Position numbers and translations under genes: made by a program. Positions 15,653-24,362 of a DNA stretch of 64,000 bases are shown piece after piece. The notes below the pieces were generated by a model that searched no databases, was not told the origin of the DNA, and saw nothing but the letters and a program-made list of their open reading frames with translations. The stretch lies in NCBI GenBank assembly GCA_959020715.1, contig CAUESV010000006.1:54350-118349 (forward strand). The letters run 5' to 3'. Origin of the DNA: an uncultured Collinsella sp. Its GTDB lineage: Bacteria; Actinomycetota; Coriobacteriia; Coriobacteriales; Coriobacteriaceae. The first letter of the stretch is position 1. Each line of letters begins with the position of its first letter.

Positions 15653-18334
15653 CTAGTCCTCGAGCAGGTCCTCGATAAAGCCGACACGGTAGTTCTTGAA
15701 GATTACCTCGCCGCCGTCTTGCGTGGCGTCCAGATCGACATCGCCCATGATGCCAAAATCGTGGTCGCCATCCTCGTCGGCAAAGATCTGGTGCACGTGC
15801 CATACGTGCGCGGTCTTCTCGTCGGACTCGTCGATGGAGAACATCGCGGCGCTGCGGGCATCTCCGTCGGTGAGGATTTCCTCGTGCTGCTCGTGGTAAG
15901 CGTCGAGTGCTTTTTGCCAGCGGATCTCGCTCATGCCCCAGTCGTCGTCGAGCTCGCCCAGGTCGCGAACGTGCTCGCGGGCGGCAAGGGTCACGCGGCG
16001 GAAGAGCGCGTTGCGCACCAACAGCGTGCAGCCGCGGCGGTCCGCCACGACCTCGTCGATGCCCTGCGGCGGCGCAGCATCGAGGGCTGCCGGGTTGCCG
16101 GCGTTCTCCCACTCGTCCACCAGGCTCGAGTCCACCGAGCGCACCACAAAGCCGAGCCACGAGATAATGTCGCGCAGACGCTCGTCGCGCTTCTCGATGG
16201 GCACGGTGCGGTCGAGCGAACGGTAGGCCTCTGCCAGGTAACGCAGCAAAATGCCCTCGGAGCGGGCGATGCCGAGCTTTTGAATGTAACCCTTAAAATC
16301 GCTCGCGCTTTCCAGCATATCGCGCAGGACGCTTTTGGGAGAGAGCTGGTAGTCGTTTGCCCAGGGCACTTCCTGGCAGTACTTGTCGAAGGCGGCGTCG
16401 AGCAAGTCCTCGAGCGGTTTTTCGTAGGTGACATCCTGGATGCGCTCCAGGCGTTCCTCATATTCGACGCCGTCAGCCTTCATTTCGGCCATCGCGCGGT
16501 CGCGCGCGGCGCGCTCCTGTGCGCGCAATACCTGCTTAGGGTCCTCGAGCGTAGCCTCGACCATCGAGATGAGGTCCATGGTATAGGTCTCACTCTCGGG
16601 GTCGAGCAGCTCCAGCGCGGCAAGCAAAAACGGCGAGAGCGGCTGGTCGAGCGCAAAGTCCTCGGGCAGGTCGACCGTCAGCGCGTAGTCGATGTCCGGC
16701 GCGGCATCAGCCGGAGCGTCGGGTGCGGGCGGCACCTCAGTGCGCACGACGACGCCGGAGTCGATGAGCGTGGCGAAGATCTCGTCGGCACGAACCTCGA
16801 GCTTAGCCTTTTCCTCGGGGGTCTGCAGGCTCGTCTCGATGAGGTCGTGTACGCGGGCTCGGGCATCGCCACCCTGCTCGACCACGCTAATCACCATGGA
16901 GTGCGTGATGCGCAGGCGCGGCTTGAGTGTCTCGGGCTGCGTCTCGATCAGGCGCTCAAAGGTCTGCTTGTTCCAGGTGACAAAGCCCTCGGGGGCCTTC
17001 TTCTTTTTAATCTTGCGGAGCTTCTTGGGGTCATCGCCCGCCTTGGCCATGAGTTTGGCGTTCTCGATCTCGTGCTCCGGGGCCTCGGCGATGACCATGC
17101 CCTCGGTATCGAAGCCCGAACGGCCGGCGCGACCGGCAATCTGATGGAACTCGCGTGCGCGCAGGCGACGCATCTTGTAGCCGTCGAACTTGGTGAGCGC
17201 GGTGAGCACCACGGTATGGATGGGTACGTTGATGCCGACGCCGAGCGTATCGGTGCCGCAGATGACGGGCAGCAGGCCCTGCTGCGCCAAGCGCTCGACC
17301 AGCAGGCGATAGCGCGGCAACATGCCAGCATGGTGCACGCCGACGCCGCATCCAAGAAGGCGTTTGAGAATCTTGCCGAAGGCCGTCGAGAAGCTCGTGC
17401 CCTTGGCCGCCTCCTTGATGGCCTCGCGCTGCTCCTTGCTGGCAATGCCAAAGTTGGCGAGGGATTGCGCCGTCGCAAGTGCGGCATCCTGGCTAAAGTG
17501 CACGATGTAGAGCGGGGCCTCGCCACGGCGCATGGCGAGCTCGACGGTGCCCTCGAGGGAGGTCGTCACATAGTCGTAGCTCAGCGGCACGGGGCGCGGG
17601 GCATCGACGACCAAGTCGCAGGTAGCGCCGGTGTGTTCCTCGAGTGAGGCGGCGATGGCAGTGACATCGCCGAGCGTGGCGCTCATGAGCATGAATTGCG
17701 TGTGAGGCAGGGTGAGCAGCGGTACCTGCCAGGCCCAGCCGCGATCGGGGTCGGCAAAGTAGTGGAACTCGTCCATGGCGACGCAGCCAACATCGGCATC
17801 TTCGCCCTCGCGCAGCGCGTCGTTGGCAAGGATCTCTGCCGTGCAGCAGATGACGGGCGCCTTGGTGTTGATATGCGTGTCGCCGGTGATCATACCTACG
17901 TTATCGCGGCCGAGCACCTGTACCAGATCGAAGAACTTTTCGCTGACCAAGGCTTTGATAGGGGCTGTGTAATAGCAACGTTTGCCCTGTGCCATGCCCA
18001 TAAAGAGCATGCCCAGCGCAACGAGCGATTTACCTGATCCGGTCGGTGTGCCCAAAATGACGTGATCGCCGGCAGCCAGGTCCATGAGGGCCTCTTCTTG
18101 GTGGTCCCACAGCTCAATGCCGCGATCGCTCGTCCATTCAAAGAAGCGTTCGAAGGCCTGATCAGGCGTGAGCCATGGTTCGGGCTCGCTGCCGTCCTCG
18201 GGCTCCCACCAGGTGGGGGAGAGCACACCGAGTGAGCCGAATTCGGCTTCGGTTCCCGTGCCGCCCGAGAATGAGCTGGCGGCTCCGGCGCCGGAGACGG
18301 TGCTGGCGGCGATATCTGTCGTGGTCTGTGCCAT
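15653..18334 (-). CDS. DEAD/DEAH-box helicase with C-terminal DUF3516
   Basis: 893 aa, Ski2-like superfamily 2 helicase. Motif I is LGTPTGSGKSLVALGM, motif II is VAMDEFHYFADPDRG (DEFH in place of DEVH), motif III is LMSATLGD and motif VI is QIAGRAGRSGFDTEG. The second half (residues about 560-893) is the actinobacterial DUF3516 region. A roughly 75-residue Ser/Gly/Thr-rich N-terminal segment precedes the core. Start at 18334 (MAQTTTDIAAST) with GAGAAAG upstream. Probably RNA unwinding or turnover by analogy with Ski2/Mtr4 relatives; not demonstrated for this subfamily. Confidence 0.88.
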   Translation of the reverse strand: MAQTTTDIAASTVSGAGAASSFSGGTGTEAEFGSLGVLSPTWWEPEDGSEPEPWLTPDQAFERFFEWTSDRGIELWDHQEEALMDLAAGDHVILGTPTGSGKSLVALGMLFMGMAQGKRCYYTAPIKALVSEKFFDLVQVLGRDNVGMITGDTHINTKAPVICCTAEILANDALREGEDADVGCVAMDEFHYFADPDRGWAWQVPLLTLPHTQFMLMSATLGDVTAIAASLEEHTGATCDLVVDAPRPVPLSYDYVTTSLEGTVELAMRRGEAPLYIVHFSQDAALATAQSLANFGIASKEQREAIKEAAKGTSFSTAFGKILKRLLGCGVGVHHAGMLPRYRLLVERLAQQGLLPVICGTDTLGVGINVPIHTVVLTALTKFDGYKMRRLRAREFHQIAGRAGRSGFDTEGMVIAEAPEHEIENAKLMAKAGDDPKKLRKIKKKKAPEGFVTWNKQTFERLIETQPETLKPRLRITHSMVISVVEQGGDARARVHDLIETSLQTPEEKAKLEVRADEIFATLIDSGVVVRTEVPPAPDAPADAAPDIDYALTVDLPEDFALDQPLSPFLLAALELLDPESETYTMDLISMVEATLEDPKQVLRAQERAARDRAMAEMKADGVEYEERLERIQDVTYEKPLEDLLDAAFDKYCQEVPWANDYQLSPKSVLRDMLESASDFKGYIQKLGIARSEGILLRYLAEAYRSLDRTVPIEKRDERLRDIISWLGFVVRSVDSSLVDEWENAGNPAALDAAPPQGIDEVVADRRGCTLLVRNALFRRVTLAAREHVRDLGELDDDWGMSEIRWQKALDAYHEQHEEILTDGDARSAAMFSIDESDEKTAHVWHVHQIFADEDGDHDFGIMGDVDLDATQDGGEVIFKNYRVGFIEDLLED

Positions 18335-18455
18335 GTGTTTGCTTTCTCTCGCGATTGTCCGCCAACTATTATGGCGTAGCGGCGGCGCGGGGTGCCAGCG
18401 CGAAAGAAAATGCAGGAAATGGGCGTTCTGCTCAGCCGTTTGGTGCGGCCGCGAG

Positions 18456-18578
18456 CTAAGTGAGTAGACTTTTTGCGATTTCGCCAGCACATGGCTTTTG
18501 CGCAAGGGTTCTACCTGCGGTTTTATGTTTCGCTATGCGGGCTGTGCCTGGCTATTGCAAAAAAGTCTACTCATTTAG
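18456..18578. repeat. Long imperfect palindrome between helicase and trmB
   Basis: The ends CTAAGTGAGTAGACTTTTTG and CAAAAAAGTCTACTCATTTAG pair over about 21 bp. Inside, GCCAGCACA pairs with TGTGCCTGGC (one bulge), giving a 123-nt extended hairpin. It sits 121 bp upstream of the helicase start on that gene's strand and 65 bp downstream of the trmB stop. The size is far beyond a terminator; REP/MITE-like. Confidence 0.65.
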
Positions 18579-18643
18579 GTTTGAGGGCCGTTCGCTGGCG
18601 CCAATTTGCGCTTGTTTGCCGACGCCGCGACCATCAGAAGCCC

Positions 18644-19483
18644 CTAGGACTCTTGCGGCAGGCGCTTCTTGCCTTTACGGGCGCGGTTTCTAAAGTTCTC
18701 GACGGCCTCTTCCATACCCAGAGGTACATAGGTGAGCTCATCGAGGTTTTCGGGCAGGTAGCAGGCGAGGCTTTGCTCCTGCGCGCGGCCCGCCGCGAGC
18801 TGTTCATCGCTAGGCTGCGCGCCGGGTGTGGCGCAAATGCCGTAGACGACGGCACCCATCTCGCGCGTGCGGCATTCATATTCGGTCTCGGGATGCTCGG
18901 GATGGTCGCGGCGGACGTCGTCACTTACCCAAAGCGTGTCGTAGCCTGCCGCGGCAAACTGTCCCAGGGCATAATCGCGCAATGGCTTGCTGTCGGTGCG
19001 CAGCGTGACGGTGGCGTCGGCTGCAAAGAGCGGGCGATAGAGCATTAGATGGTCGACATGGACGAGTCGTTTTTTGGCGTACTTGGCCTTGGGCTGCGGC
19101 GTGGGAAAGTTAATGGTAATGGCATCGAGCTCGCCTGCGGCAAACAGTTGCGGCAACGTTGCGGCGCCTCGGGGCAGGACGAGTGCGTTGGATAGCTCCT
19201 GCTCGCAGATTTTCTGTGCGGCATAGGCGATGCAGATGGGCTCCTGGTCCATGCCGATAAAGAACGTGTTTGGCTCGCGGGCCGCGCGCTCTACAAGGTA
19301 CGTTCCCTTGCCACAACCAAGATCCAGATGAAGGTGTTCGAAAGGCTTGCTGCCTGCGGGCGCACAGGCCTCGCGCCAATCTCCGGCATAGGCCTCGGGG
19401 TTCGTCTCAATCGCATCGGCGTAGCGCTCCAGGCGCTCCTCGAGTACAAAGTTCTTAGGCGTGCGAACGTGGACGGCTCCCAT
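18644..19483 (-). CDS. trmB: tRNA (guanine-N7-)-methyltransferase, divergent TrmB
   Basis: Expected to methylate G46 of tRNAs using SAM. 279 aa, longer than the usual 210-240. SAM motif LHLDLGCGKGTYLVERA with the acidic end of strand 2 in FFIGMDQEP. The substrate motif, usually FPDPWPKKRHxKRR, reads NFPTPQPKAKYAKKRLV, so the normally conserved Asp and Trp are Thr and Gln. HPETEYECR near residue 210 matches the T-x-Y-E motif. A charged tail ends RKGKKRLPQES. Start at 19483. Family identity is secure; the altered motif may change activity. Confidence 0.82.
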   Translation of the reverse strand: MGAVHVRTPKNFVLEERLERYADAIETNPEAYAGDWREACAPAGSKPFEHLHLDLGCGKGTYLVERAAREPNTFFIGMDQEPICIAYAAQKICEQELSNALVLPRGAATLPQLFAAGELDAITINFPTPQPKAKYAKKRLVHVDHLMLYRPLFAADATVTLRTDSKPLRDYALGQFAAAGYDTLWVSDDVRRDHPEHPETEYECRTREMGAVVYGICATPGAQPSDEQLAAGRAQEQSLACYLPENLDELTYVPLGMEEAVENFRNRARKGKKRLPQES

Positions 19484-19601
19484 GAGGCTCCTTGGTCATA
19501 AATGCGAAACGCATGGCTGCGCGTTTCGGCAATGCGTTGGAAGAAGGTGGGCATAGCTTGCCCGAAAGTTGCGGTGCGGCTCGGCGGCAAGTCGCCGATG
19601 C

Positions 19602-20474
19602 CTACAGGCGCTTGAGAATCACGTAACGGTTGAGCTCGCCGCTGCGACCGTCGGCATGGAAGCGCTCAAGCTCGCGCACGGGGACCTCGCCGCTCTTGTA
19701 GAATGTGCGCACGCCGCGCACCAGGTCGGTGATCTGCTGATCGTCAAAGTGATGGCAATAGCGGTAGGCGTGGCGGTCGTTTTGCCAGCCAATGAGGTGG
19801 TCGCCGGCTTCAAACTGCGCGGAATCGTAACTTTCAAACGGCGGGGTGAGCTCGGCGCGGGCTTCGGCGCGAACGGCCTTGCGCGCCATGCGCTCGTCGT
19901 TCATAAACTCCCAAAAGCTGATGGCGATGATGCCGCCTGGGCGCGTCTGGCGCACCAGGGCGTCGAACACGCGTACGCGGTACTCGCATGACGGCACGTG
20001 GTGCATAAAGCCAAAGCAGACCGAGATGTCGGCGAGCGGGGCGTCGAAAAGCACGTCGGGTGTCTCGGCGGGGTTGAGCTTCATGAGGGCATCGAGTACG
20101 TCGAGTTCCTGGAAGTGCAGGTTGGGAATGCGCAGGGCGTGACCGTGCGCATCGATAGCCAAATCCTGACACGAGTCAACACCATAGAACTCAAACGGGC
20201 AACTGGCATCTGCCGAGGGGTTTGCGCCGTCGACGCCCTTGGCGGCAAGTGCGCCGCCGGCGGCAAAGTTCTCGAATCGCATGTTGCCGCAGGCAAGATC
20301 GAAGACGCGGACGGGATGCTCGATCGTGGCGACGTCGAGCTGCTCGAGCGCTATGTCCATGGTGCGTGCCCAGCCGGGCCACGGTGCCTGGCGCGTATCG
20401 GAGAAGGAGGCGGAGTGCTCGCGATAGAACGTATTGTTGAGCTGAATGAGCGATGAGGCGAAATCGCGGTTCAC
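19602..20474 (-). CDS. Class I SAM-dependent methyltransferase, substrate unknown
   Basis: 290 aa from a GTG at 20474 (VNRDFASSLIQLNNTFYREH) with GGAGGGAG nine bases upstream; the frame is open further but the ribosome site fixes this start. The Rossmann motif I is VRVFDLACGNMRFENF. FYGVDSCQDLAI provides motif II, and VSVCFGFMHHVPSCEYRVRV with GGIIAISFWEF are typical motif IV and post-IV segments. The last part (YCHHFDDQQITDLV) resembles methyltransferases acting on small molecules or tRNA wobble bases. It lies upstream of trmB on the same strand, with 118 bp between. Confidence 0.78.
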   Translation of the reverse strand: MNRDFASSLIQLNNTFYREHSASFSDTRQAPWPGWARTMDIALEQLDVATIEHPVRVFDLACGNMRFENFAAGGALAAKGVDGANPSADASCPFEFYGVDSCQDLAIDAHGHALRIPNLHFQELDVLDALMKLNPAETPDVLFDAPLADISVCFGFMHHVPSCEYRVRVFDALVRQTRPGGIIAISFWEFMNDERMARKAVRAEARAELTPPFESYDSAQFEAGDHLIGWQNDRHAYRYCHHFDDQQITDLVRGVRTFYKSGEVPVRELERFHADGRSGELNRYVILKRL

Positions 20475-20741
20475 GGCGTGGAACTCCCTCCGTTGGCGGT
20501 GTGGAATAAACAGTACGACCATACTACCGTTAACGCCGCAACGGGGACAACAGAGCTGCGGGTCATTGCTTTGTTTGGACACATTTCCGCAGCTCATATG
20601 CACCCGCAACCGCCGGTTGTCAAAAATCTCACTAGAATAGGTGGCATGCTTTTGGCGGTGGCGGATAGATTTTTAACTGTGCAAGGCGCCTTAAGAACAA
20701 AAACGGTCCGGCGGCACGGCTGGCATCACATAGGAGGAACC
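20475..20741. other. Divergent intergenic region without a recognised element
   Basis: 267 bp between the methyltransferase (minus) and the XRE regulator (plus). It must hold both promoters. I see no convincing -35/-10 pair, riboswitch or strong hairpin by eye; GAGGAAC next to 20742 is the ribosome site. Confidence 0.4.
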
Positions 20742-21464
20742 ATGAATGTAGAAACTGCGCAGCGGCTCGCCGACCTTCGTCGCAGCAAGGGCTTTAGCCA
20801 AGAAGGGCTGGCACGAAAGCTGGGGCTGTCGCGCCAGGCGGTCAGTAAATGGGAGCGCGCGGAGAGCTCGCCCGATACCGAGAACCTGATCTCGCTCGCC
20901 AAGCTCTACGGTGTGAGTCTGGACGAGCTCCTCAATCCGAGCGCTGAGATCGAGGACGATATCGAGTTTGAGAACGAGGATCGCGCCCGTCAGCGCGAGG
21001 CCGAGGCAGCAGAGCGCGCCCGTACCCATGAGGCGGCGGCACGCGCCACGGAGGCAGCTACACAGGCAAGTGATGCCGCGGCCAAGGCGGCGCAAGCTGC
21101 AAGTTGGAGCGCGCAGGCCGCCAATGCCGCTACGGCGCAGGTGACGGGTGCCGGTGCGGCCGGCCCGACTCCGGTGAAGGGTCCGTTCCAGTCGTTCCCG
21201 TACTGGGCCGTGTGCTGGCTGCTGTTCTTTTTGCTGATGTTCCTGTTTGGCGCCGGCCCCTTTGCCGCGCTGATTTTCTTCACGATTCCCATCTATCACT
21301 GGGTGGCACGTGCGCTCGATGGCGATTGGGCGCGCGGGGATATTCAGGTTGGTCCGGCGCCGGCGGTCGCTAGGACTAAGGGGGAGGACGTTTCCACAGC
21401 GGTTGACGCTGACATGGCTGCCGCGACCACCGCTGAGTCGAGTGCCAAAGAAGGTGATGAATGA
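20742..21464 (+). CDS. XRE-family regulator with C-terminal membrane segments
   Basis: 240 aa. Residues 1-65 are a Cro/C1-type helix-turn-helix: LRRSKGFSQEGLARKLGLSR, then QAVSKWERAESSPDTENL. Residues about 85-140 are an Ala/Glu/Arg helix with A-x-x-A repeats. Residues about 150-190 hold two membrane spans (AVCWLLFFLLMFLFGAGPFA, then ALIFFTIPIYHWV). Membrane-tethered XRE regulators paired with DUF4097 genes are common in Gram-positive bacteria and are thought to respond to envelope state (context inference). ATG at 20742 follows GGAGGAAC. The ATGA overlap with the next gene shows translational coupling. Confidence 0.85.
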   Translation: MNVETAQRLADLRRSKGFSQEGLARKLGLSRQAVSKWERAESSPDTENLISLAKLYGVSLDELLNPSAEIEDDIEFENEDRARQREAEAAERARTHEAAARATEAATQASDAAAKAAQAASWSAQAANAATAQVTGAGAAGPTPVKGPFQSFPYWAVCWLLFFLLMFLFGAGPFAALIFFTIPIYHWVARALDGDWARGDIQVGPAPAVARTKGEDVSTAVDADMAAATTAESSAKEGDE

Positions 21465-22360
21465 TGAAGCTCTCGCATGAGTCTAAGAGGCGCTTGGGCA
21501 TTGGCATCGTAGCGTTTGTGCTCATCATCGGGCTTGTCTTTGGCATTTCGCGGACATTGATTCATTTTGATGGTCCGTGGGATCTCGACGATGTTGTATC
21601 CGGCTTGTCTGGTATGGGCGATGCGTTTGACGAGGACGATTCCTTGAATAGCGGTAACTATTCCGCTCGGCCTCAACAGCTTTCGAGCGAAACGTTTGAT
21701 GCCGACGCGTTCACATCACTTGACTTGGACGTGACGTCGGGCACGGTCGAGGTCAAACACGTCTCCGGCGGGCCGGTGCGCGTAATTGAAAGCGGTCGCG
21801 TGGCAACGGGGACCGTCGCCTTCGATGCGGCAACCAAAAATCTGGCCGAGGTTAAGGGTTCTACGCTCAAGATTCGCCAGTTCGATTGCGATGACGAGCG
21901 CGCCATTGACCGCACGGTTACCGTCGAACTGCCGCGCGAAGTTGCCGATAACATGGTGGGCATTACAGCGAATGTAGGAGCGGGCGATCTGACGGTCACG
22001 GACATTGCGTGTCATGACCTCAGCCTGACGTTGGACTCGGGAGACGTTGAGTTTGCGGGCGCTGTAACCGACACCCTGAATGCCAAGGTCGGTTCGGGTG
22101 ATGTGACGTTCGAGCTCTACCAGGCCCCCGCGAAGTCGATGGACGTAAGCGTGGGCTCGGGCGATGTGGAGATAGCGGTTCCGAACTCTGCGGGCTTTAA
22201 GGCGAGTCTCACCGTGGGCAGCGGTGACTTCGAGAGCGATTTCCTTCCGCTTGGCTACGATGGCGAGACCATATTGAATCTTGAATTCGACAACGGTGAT
22301 AAGTCTGCCACGTATCGTTTTAAGGTCGGTTCGGGTGACATGTCGTTTGATCCGGAGTGA
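21461..22360 (+). CDS. DUF4097-family beta-strand repeat membrane protein
   Basis: 299 aa. One N-terminal membrane anchor (LGIGIVAFVLIIGLVFGISR), then an extracytoplasmic repeat domain with SLDLDVTSGTVEVKHVSGG, then repeats of the form V-x-V-G-S-G-D-V (AKVGSGDVTFELY, VSVGSGDVEIAVP, LTVGSGDFESD, FKVGSGDMSFD). Each repeat adds a strand to a right-handed beta structure, typical of DUF4097/adhesin-like folds. Its start overlaps the XRE stop by four bases. Probably the effector or sensor partner of the XRE protein; the function of DUF4097 is unknown. Confidence 0.85.
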   Translation: MMKLSHESKRRLGIGIVAFVLIIGLVFGISRTLIHFDGPWDLDDVVSGLSGMGDAFDEDDSLNSGNYSARPQQLSSETFDADAFTSLDLDVTSGTVEVKHVSGGPVRVIESGRVATGTVAFDAATKNLAEVKGSTLKIRQFDCDDERAIDRTVTVELPREVADNMVGITANVGAGDLTVTDIACHDLSLTLDSGDVEFAGAVTDTLNAKVGSGDVTFELYQAPAKSMDVSVGSGDVEIAVPNSAGFKASLTVGSGDFESDFLPLGYDGETILNLEFDNGDKSATYRFKVGSGDMSFDPE

Positions 22361-22406
22361 CATGCGGTTTTCGGAGATCGGTACATATAGGCATGCTCTT
22401 TGATGG

Positions 22407-22438
22407 AGGCGCCGGAGCCGTGACGGGCTCCGGCGCCT
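22407..22438 (+). terminator. Terminator after the DUF4097 gene
   Basis: AGGCGCCGGAGCC / GGCTCCGGCGCCT with a GTGACG loop, perfect 13-bp stem followed by TT: a textbook intrinsic terminator. Confidence 0.88.
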
Positions 22439-22457
22439 TTGCCTTTACAATGGGGTC

Positions 22458-24362
22458 ATGGAACAGATTATTTTGAACATACTCGAGGCTCTGCGTCGCG
22501 GCGAGACCGTAGACGACAAGGCACTCGTCAAACTGATACATGCCGAGGCGCGCCGTGAGGGTGCCGACAAACGCGATTTGGCCAAGCGCCGTCTGCTGCC
22601 GTTCTACCAACGGGTTAAACGTGAGGAGCCGGCTCGGTGGGCTGCGTGGAATGTCGATGCCGAGTTGGAGCGTCAACTGCTGCAAGTGCTGCGCATGAAG
22701 CCTCGTCGCACGGCCTCGGGCGTGGCGACCATTACCGTCATCACCAAGCCCTGGCCATGCTCGGGCGATTGCCTGTTTTGCCCCAACGATCTGCGCATGC
22801 CCAAGAGCTATCTGCATGCCGAGCCGGCGTGCGCCCGTGCGGAGCAAAATTGCTTTGACCCGTATCTGCAGGTGAGTGCCCGTTTGACGGCGCTTTCGCA
22901 AATGGGGCATGCGACCGATAAGATTGAGCTCATTGTGCTCGGCGGTACCTGGAGCGACTATCCGCAAGGGTATCAGACGTGGTTTATGTCGGAGCTCTTC
23001 CGCGCGCTCAATGACGATGCCGTGGCTGGTGTGGCGGCTAACCCCATGTTGGCGCGTCCGGGCATCAGTCGTGCCGAGGCGGGGCGTCTGCTCGATGACG
23101 CTCCCGCCGATGCCCTGCCGCCGGTGGTAGCAGAGCGCCGCGAGCGCTATCGGGCCGCCGGCATTGCGACAGACGAGGTCGAGCTTGCTGCCGGCGTTGC
23201 CGACGAGCAGGGGCGTGTGGATGCTGCCGTGGGCGGCTATAACCGTGCCGTGCGTCGTCTGTACGGTTCCGGTACGCCGTGGGGCGAGGTCACTGAGTGG
23301 CAGACGGCAACGATGGAGGAGCTCGAGCGTCAGCAGCGCATCAACGAGACGGCGAAGCATCGCGTGGTGGGACTCGTTATCGAGACGCGCCCCGATGCTG
23401 TAACGCCGCAGGCGCTTACACTCATCCGCCGCCTGGGCTGCACCAAGATCCAGATGGGTATCCAGAGCCTCGACCAGCACCTGCTCGATATCAACGAGCG
23501 TCGCATTTCGGTGGCGCAGATCGAGCGGGCGTTTTCGCTTGCGCGCCTGTTTGGCTTTAAGATCCACGCGCATTTTATGCTTAACTTGCTGGGTGCCACG
23601 CCCGAGGGGGACAAGCGCGACTACGAACGCTTTATGACCGAAGGGGCCTTTATGCCCGACGAGGTCAAGGTCTACCCGTGCGCGCTCATCGAGGGCTCGC
23701 GTCTGGTGGGCTGCTATGAGCGTGGCGAGTGGCGCCCCTATACCGAGGAAGAGCTGCTTGATGTGTTGGCCGATGACATCGTGGTGACGCCGACGTTCTG
23801 CCGCATTAGCCGCATGATTCGCGACTTTAGCTCTGACGACATCATGGTGGGCAACAAGAAGCCCAACCTGCGTCAACTCGTCGAGAACCGCCTGGCTGCT
23901 CGGGGTGACGGTGCGACGGTGCGTGAGATTCGCTATCGCGAGATCAGCACGGCGGGTGCCGACTTGGATGAACTGTCTTTTGATGAGGTCGCTTACGAGA
24001 CGCCGGTGACGCGTGAGCGCTTTTTGCAGTGGGTGACGCCGCAGGGCAAGATCGCGGGCTTTTTGCGGTTGTCGCTGCCCGACCATTCGTTTGTTGCCGC
24101 GCATGCGGACGAGCTGCCGACGACGCCGGACGAGGCGATGATTCGCGAGGTGCACGTGTATGGCATGGCGGCGCGCGTGGGTGATCAAGGTCAGGCGGCT
24201 CAGCATCATGGGCTGGGGCGGTCGCTGGTAGAGCGTGCGTGCGAGATTGCCCGGGATGCGGGTTATGCGCGTATCAACGTGATTAGCGCGATTGGCACAC
24301 GCGAGTACTATCGCCATCTTGGATTTTATGACCATGGCCTTTATCTGCAAAAGGAGCTCTAG
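22458..24362 (+). CDS. elp3: Elp3-like tRNA U34 modification enzyme (radical SAM + GNAT)
   Basis: 634 aa. The radical SAM 4Fe-4S site is PWPCSGDCLFCPNDLRMPK (CxxxCxxC form). GGTWSDYPQGYQTWF, ETRPDAVTPQALTLIRRLGC and QMGIQSLDQHLLDINERR follow the Elp3 pattern. Residues about 480-634 are a GNAT acetyltransferase domain (REVHVYGMAARVGDQGQAAQ, then HHGLGRSLVERACEIARDAG, then ISAIGTREYYRHLGF). It attaches a carboxymethyl group to wobble uridine from acetyl-CoA, as shown for other bacterial/archaeal single-subunit Elp3 proteins. ATG at 22458. The next gene starts right after the stop. Confidence 0.92.
   Translation: MEQIILNILEALRRGETVDDKALVKLIHAEARREGADKRDLAKRRLLPFYQRVKREEPARWAAWNVDAELERQLLQVLRMKPRRTASGVATITVITKPWPCSGDCLFCPNDLRMPKSYLHAEPACARAEQNCFDPYLQVSARLTALSQMGHATDKIELIVLGGTWSDYPQGYQTWFMSELFRALNDDAVAGVAANPMLARPGISRAEAGRLLDDAPADALPPVVAERRERYRAAGIATDEVELAAGVADEQGRVDAAVGGYNRAVRRLYGSGTPWGEVTEWQTATMEELERQQRINETAKHRVVGLVIETRPDAVTPQALTLIRRLGCTKIQMGIQSLDQHLLDINERRISVAQIERAFSLARLFGFKIHAHFMLNLLGATPEGDKRDYERFMTEGAFMPDEVKVYPCALIEGSRLVGCYERGEWRPYTEEELLDVLADDIVVTPTFCRISRMIRDFSSDDIMVGNKKPNLRQLVENRLAARGDGATVREIRYREISTAGADLDELSFDEVAYETPVTRERFLQWVTPQGKIAGFLRLSLPDHSFVAAHADELPTTPDEAMIREVHVYGMAARVGDQGQAAQHHGLGRSLVERACEIARDAGYARINVISAIGTREYYRHLGFYDHGLYLQKEL

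Noticed and set aside
15719..17647. 642-codon plus-strand frame opposite the DUF3516 helicase
   Set aside because: Antisense shadow of a gene with intact helicase motifs.
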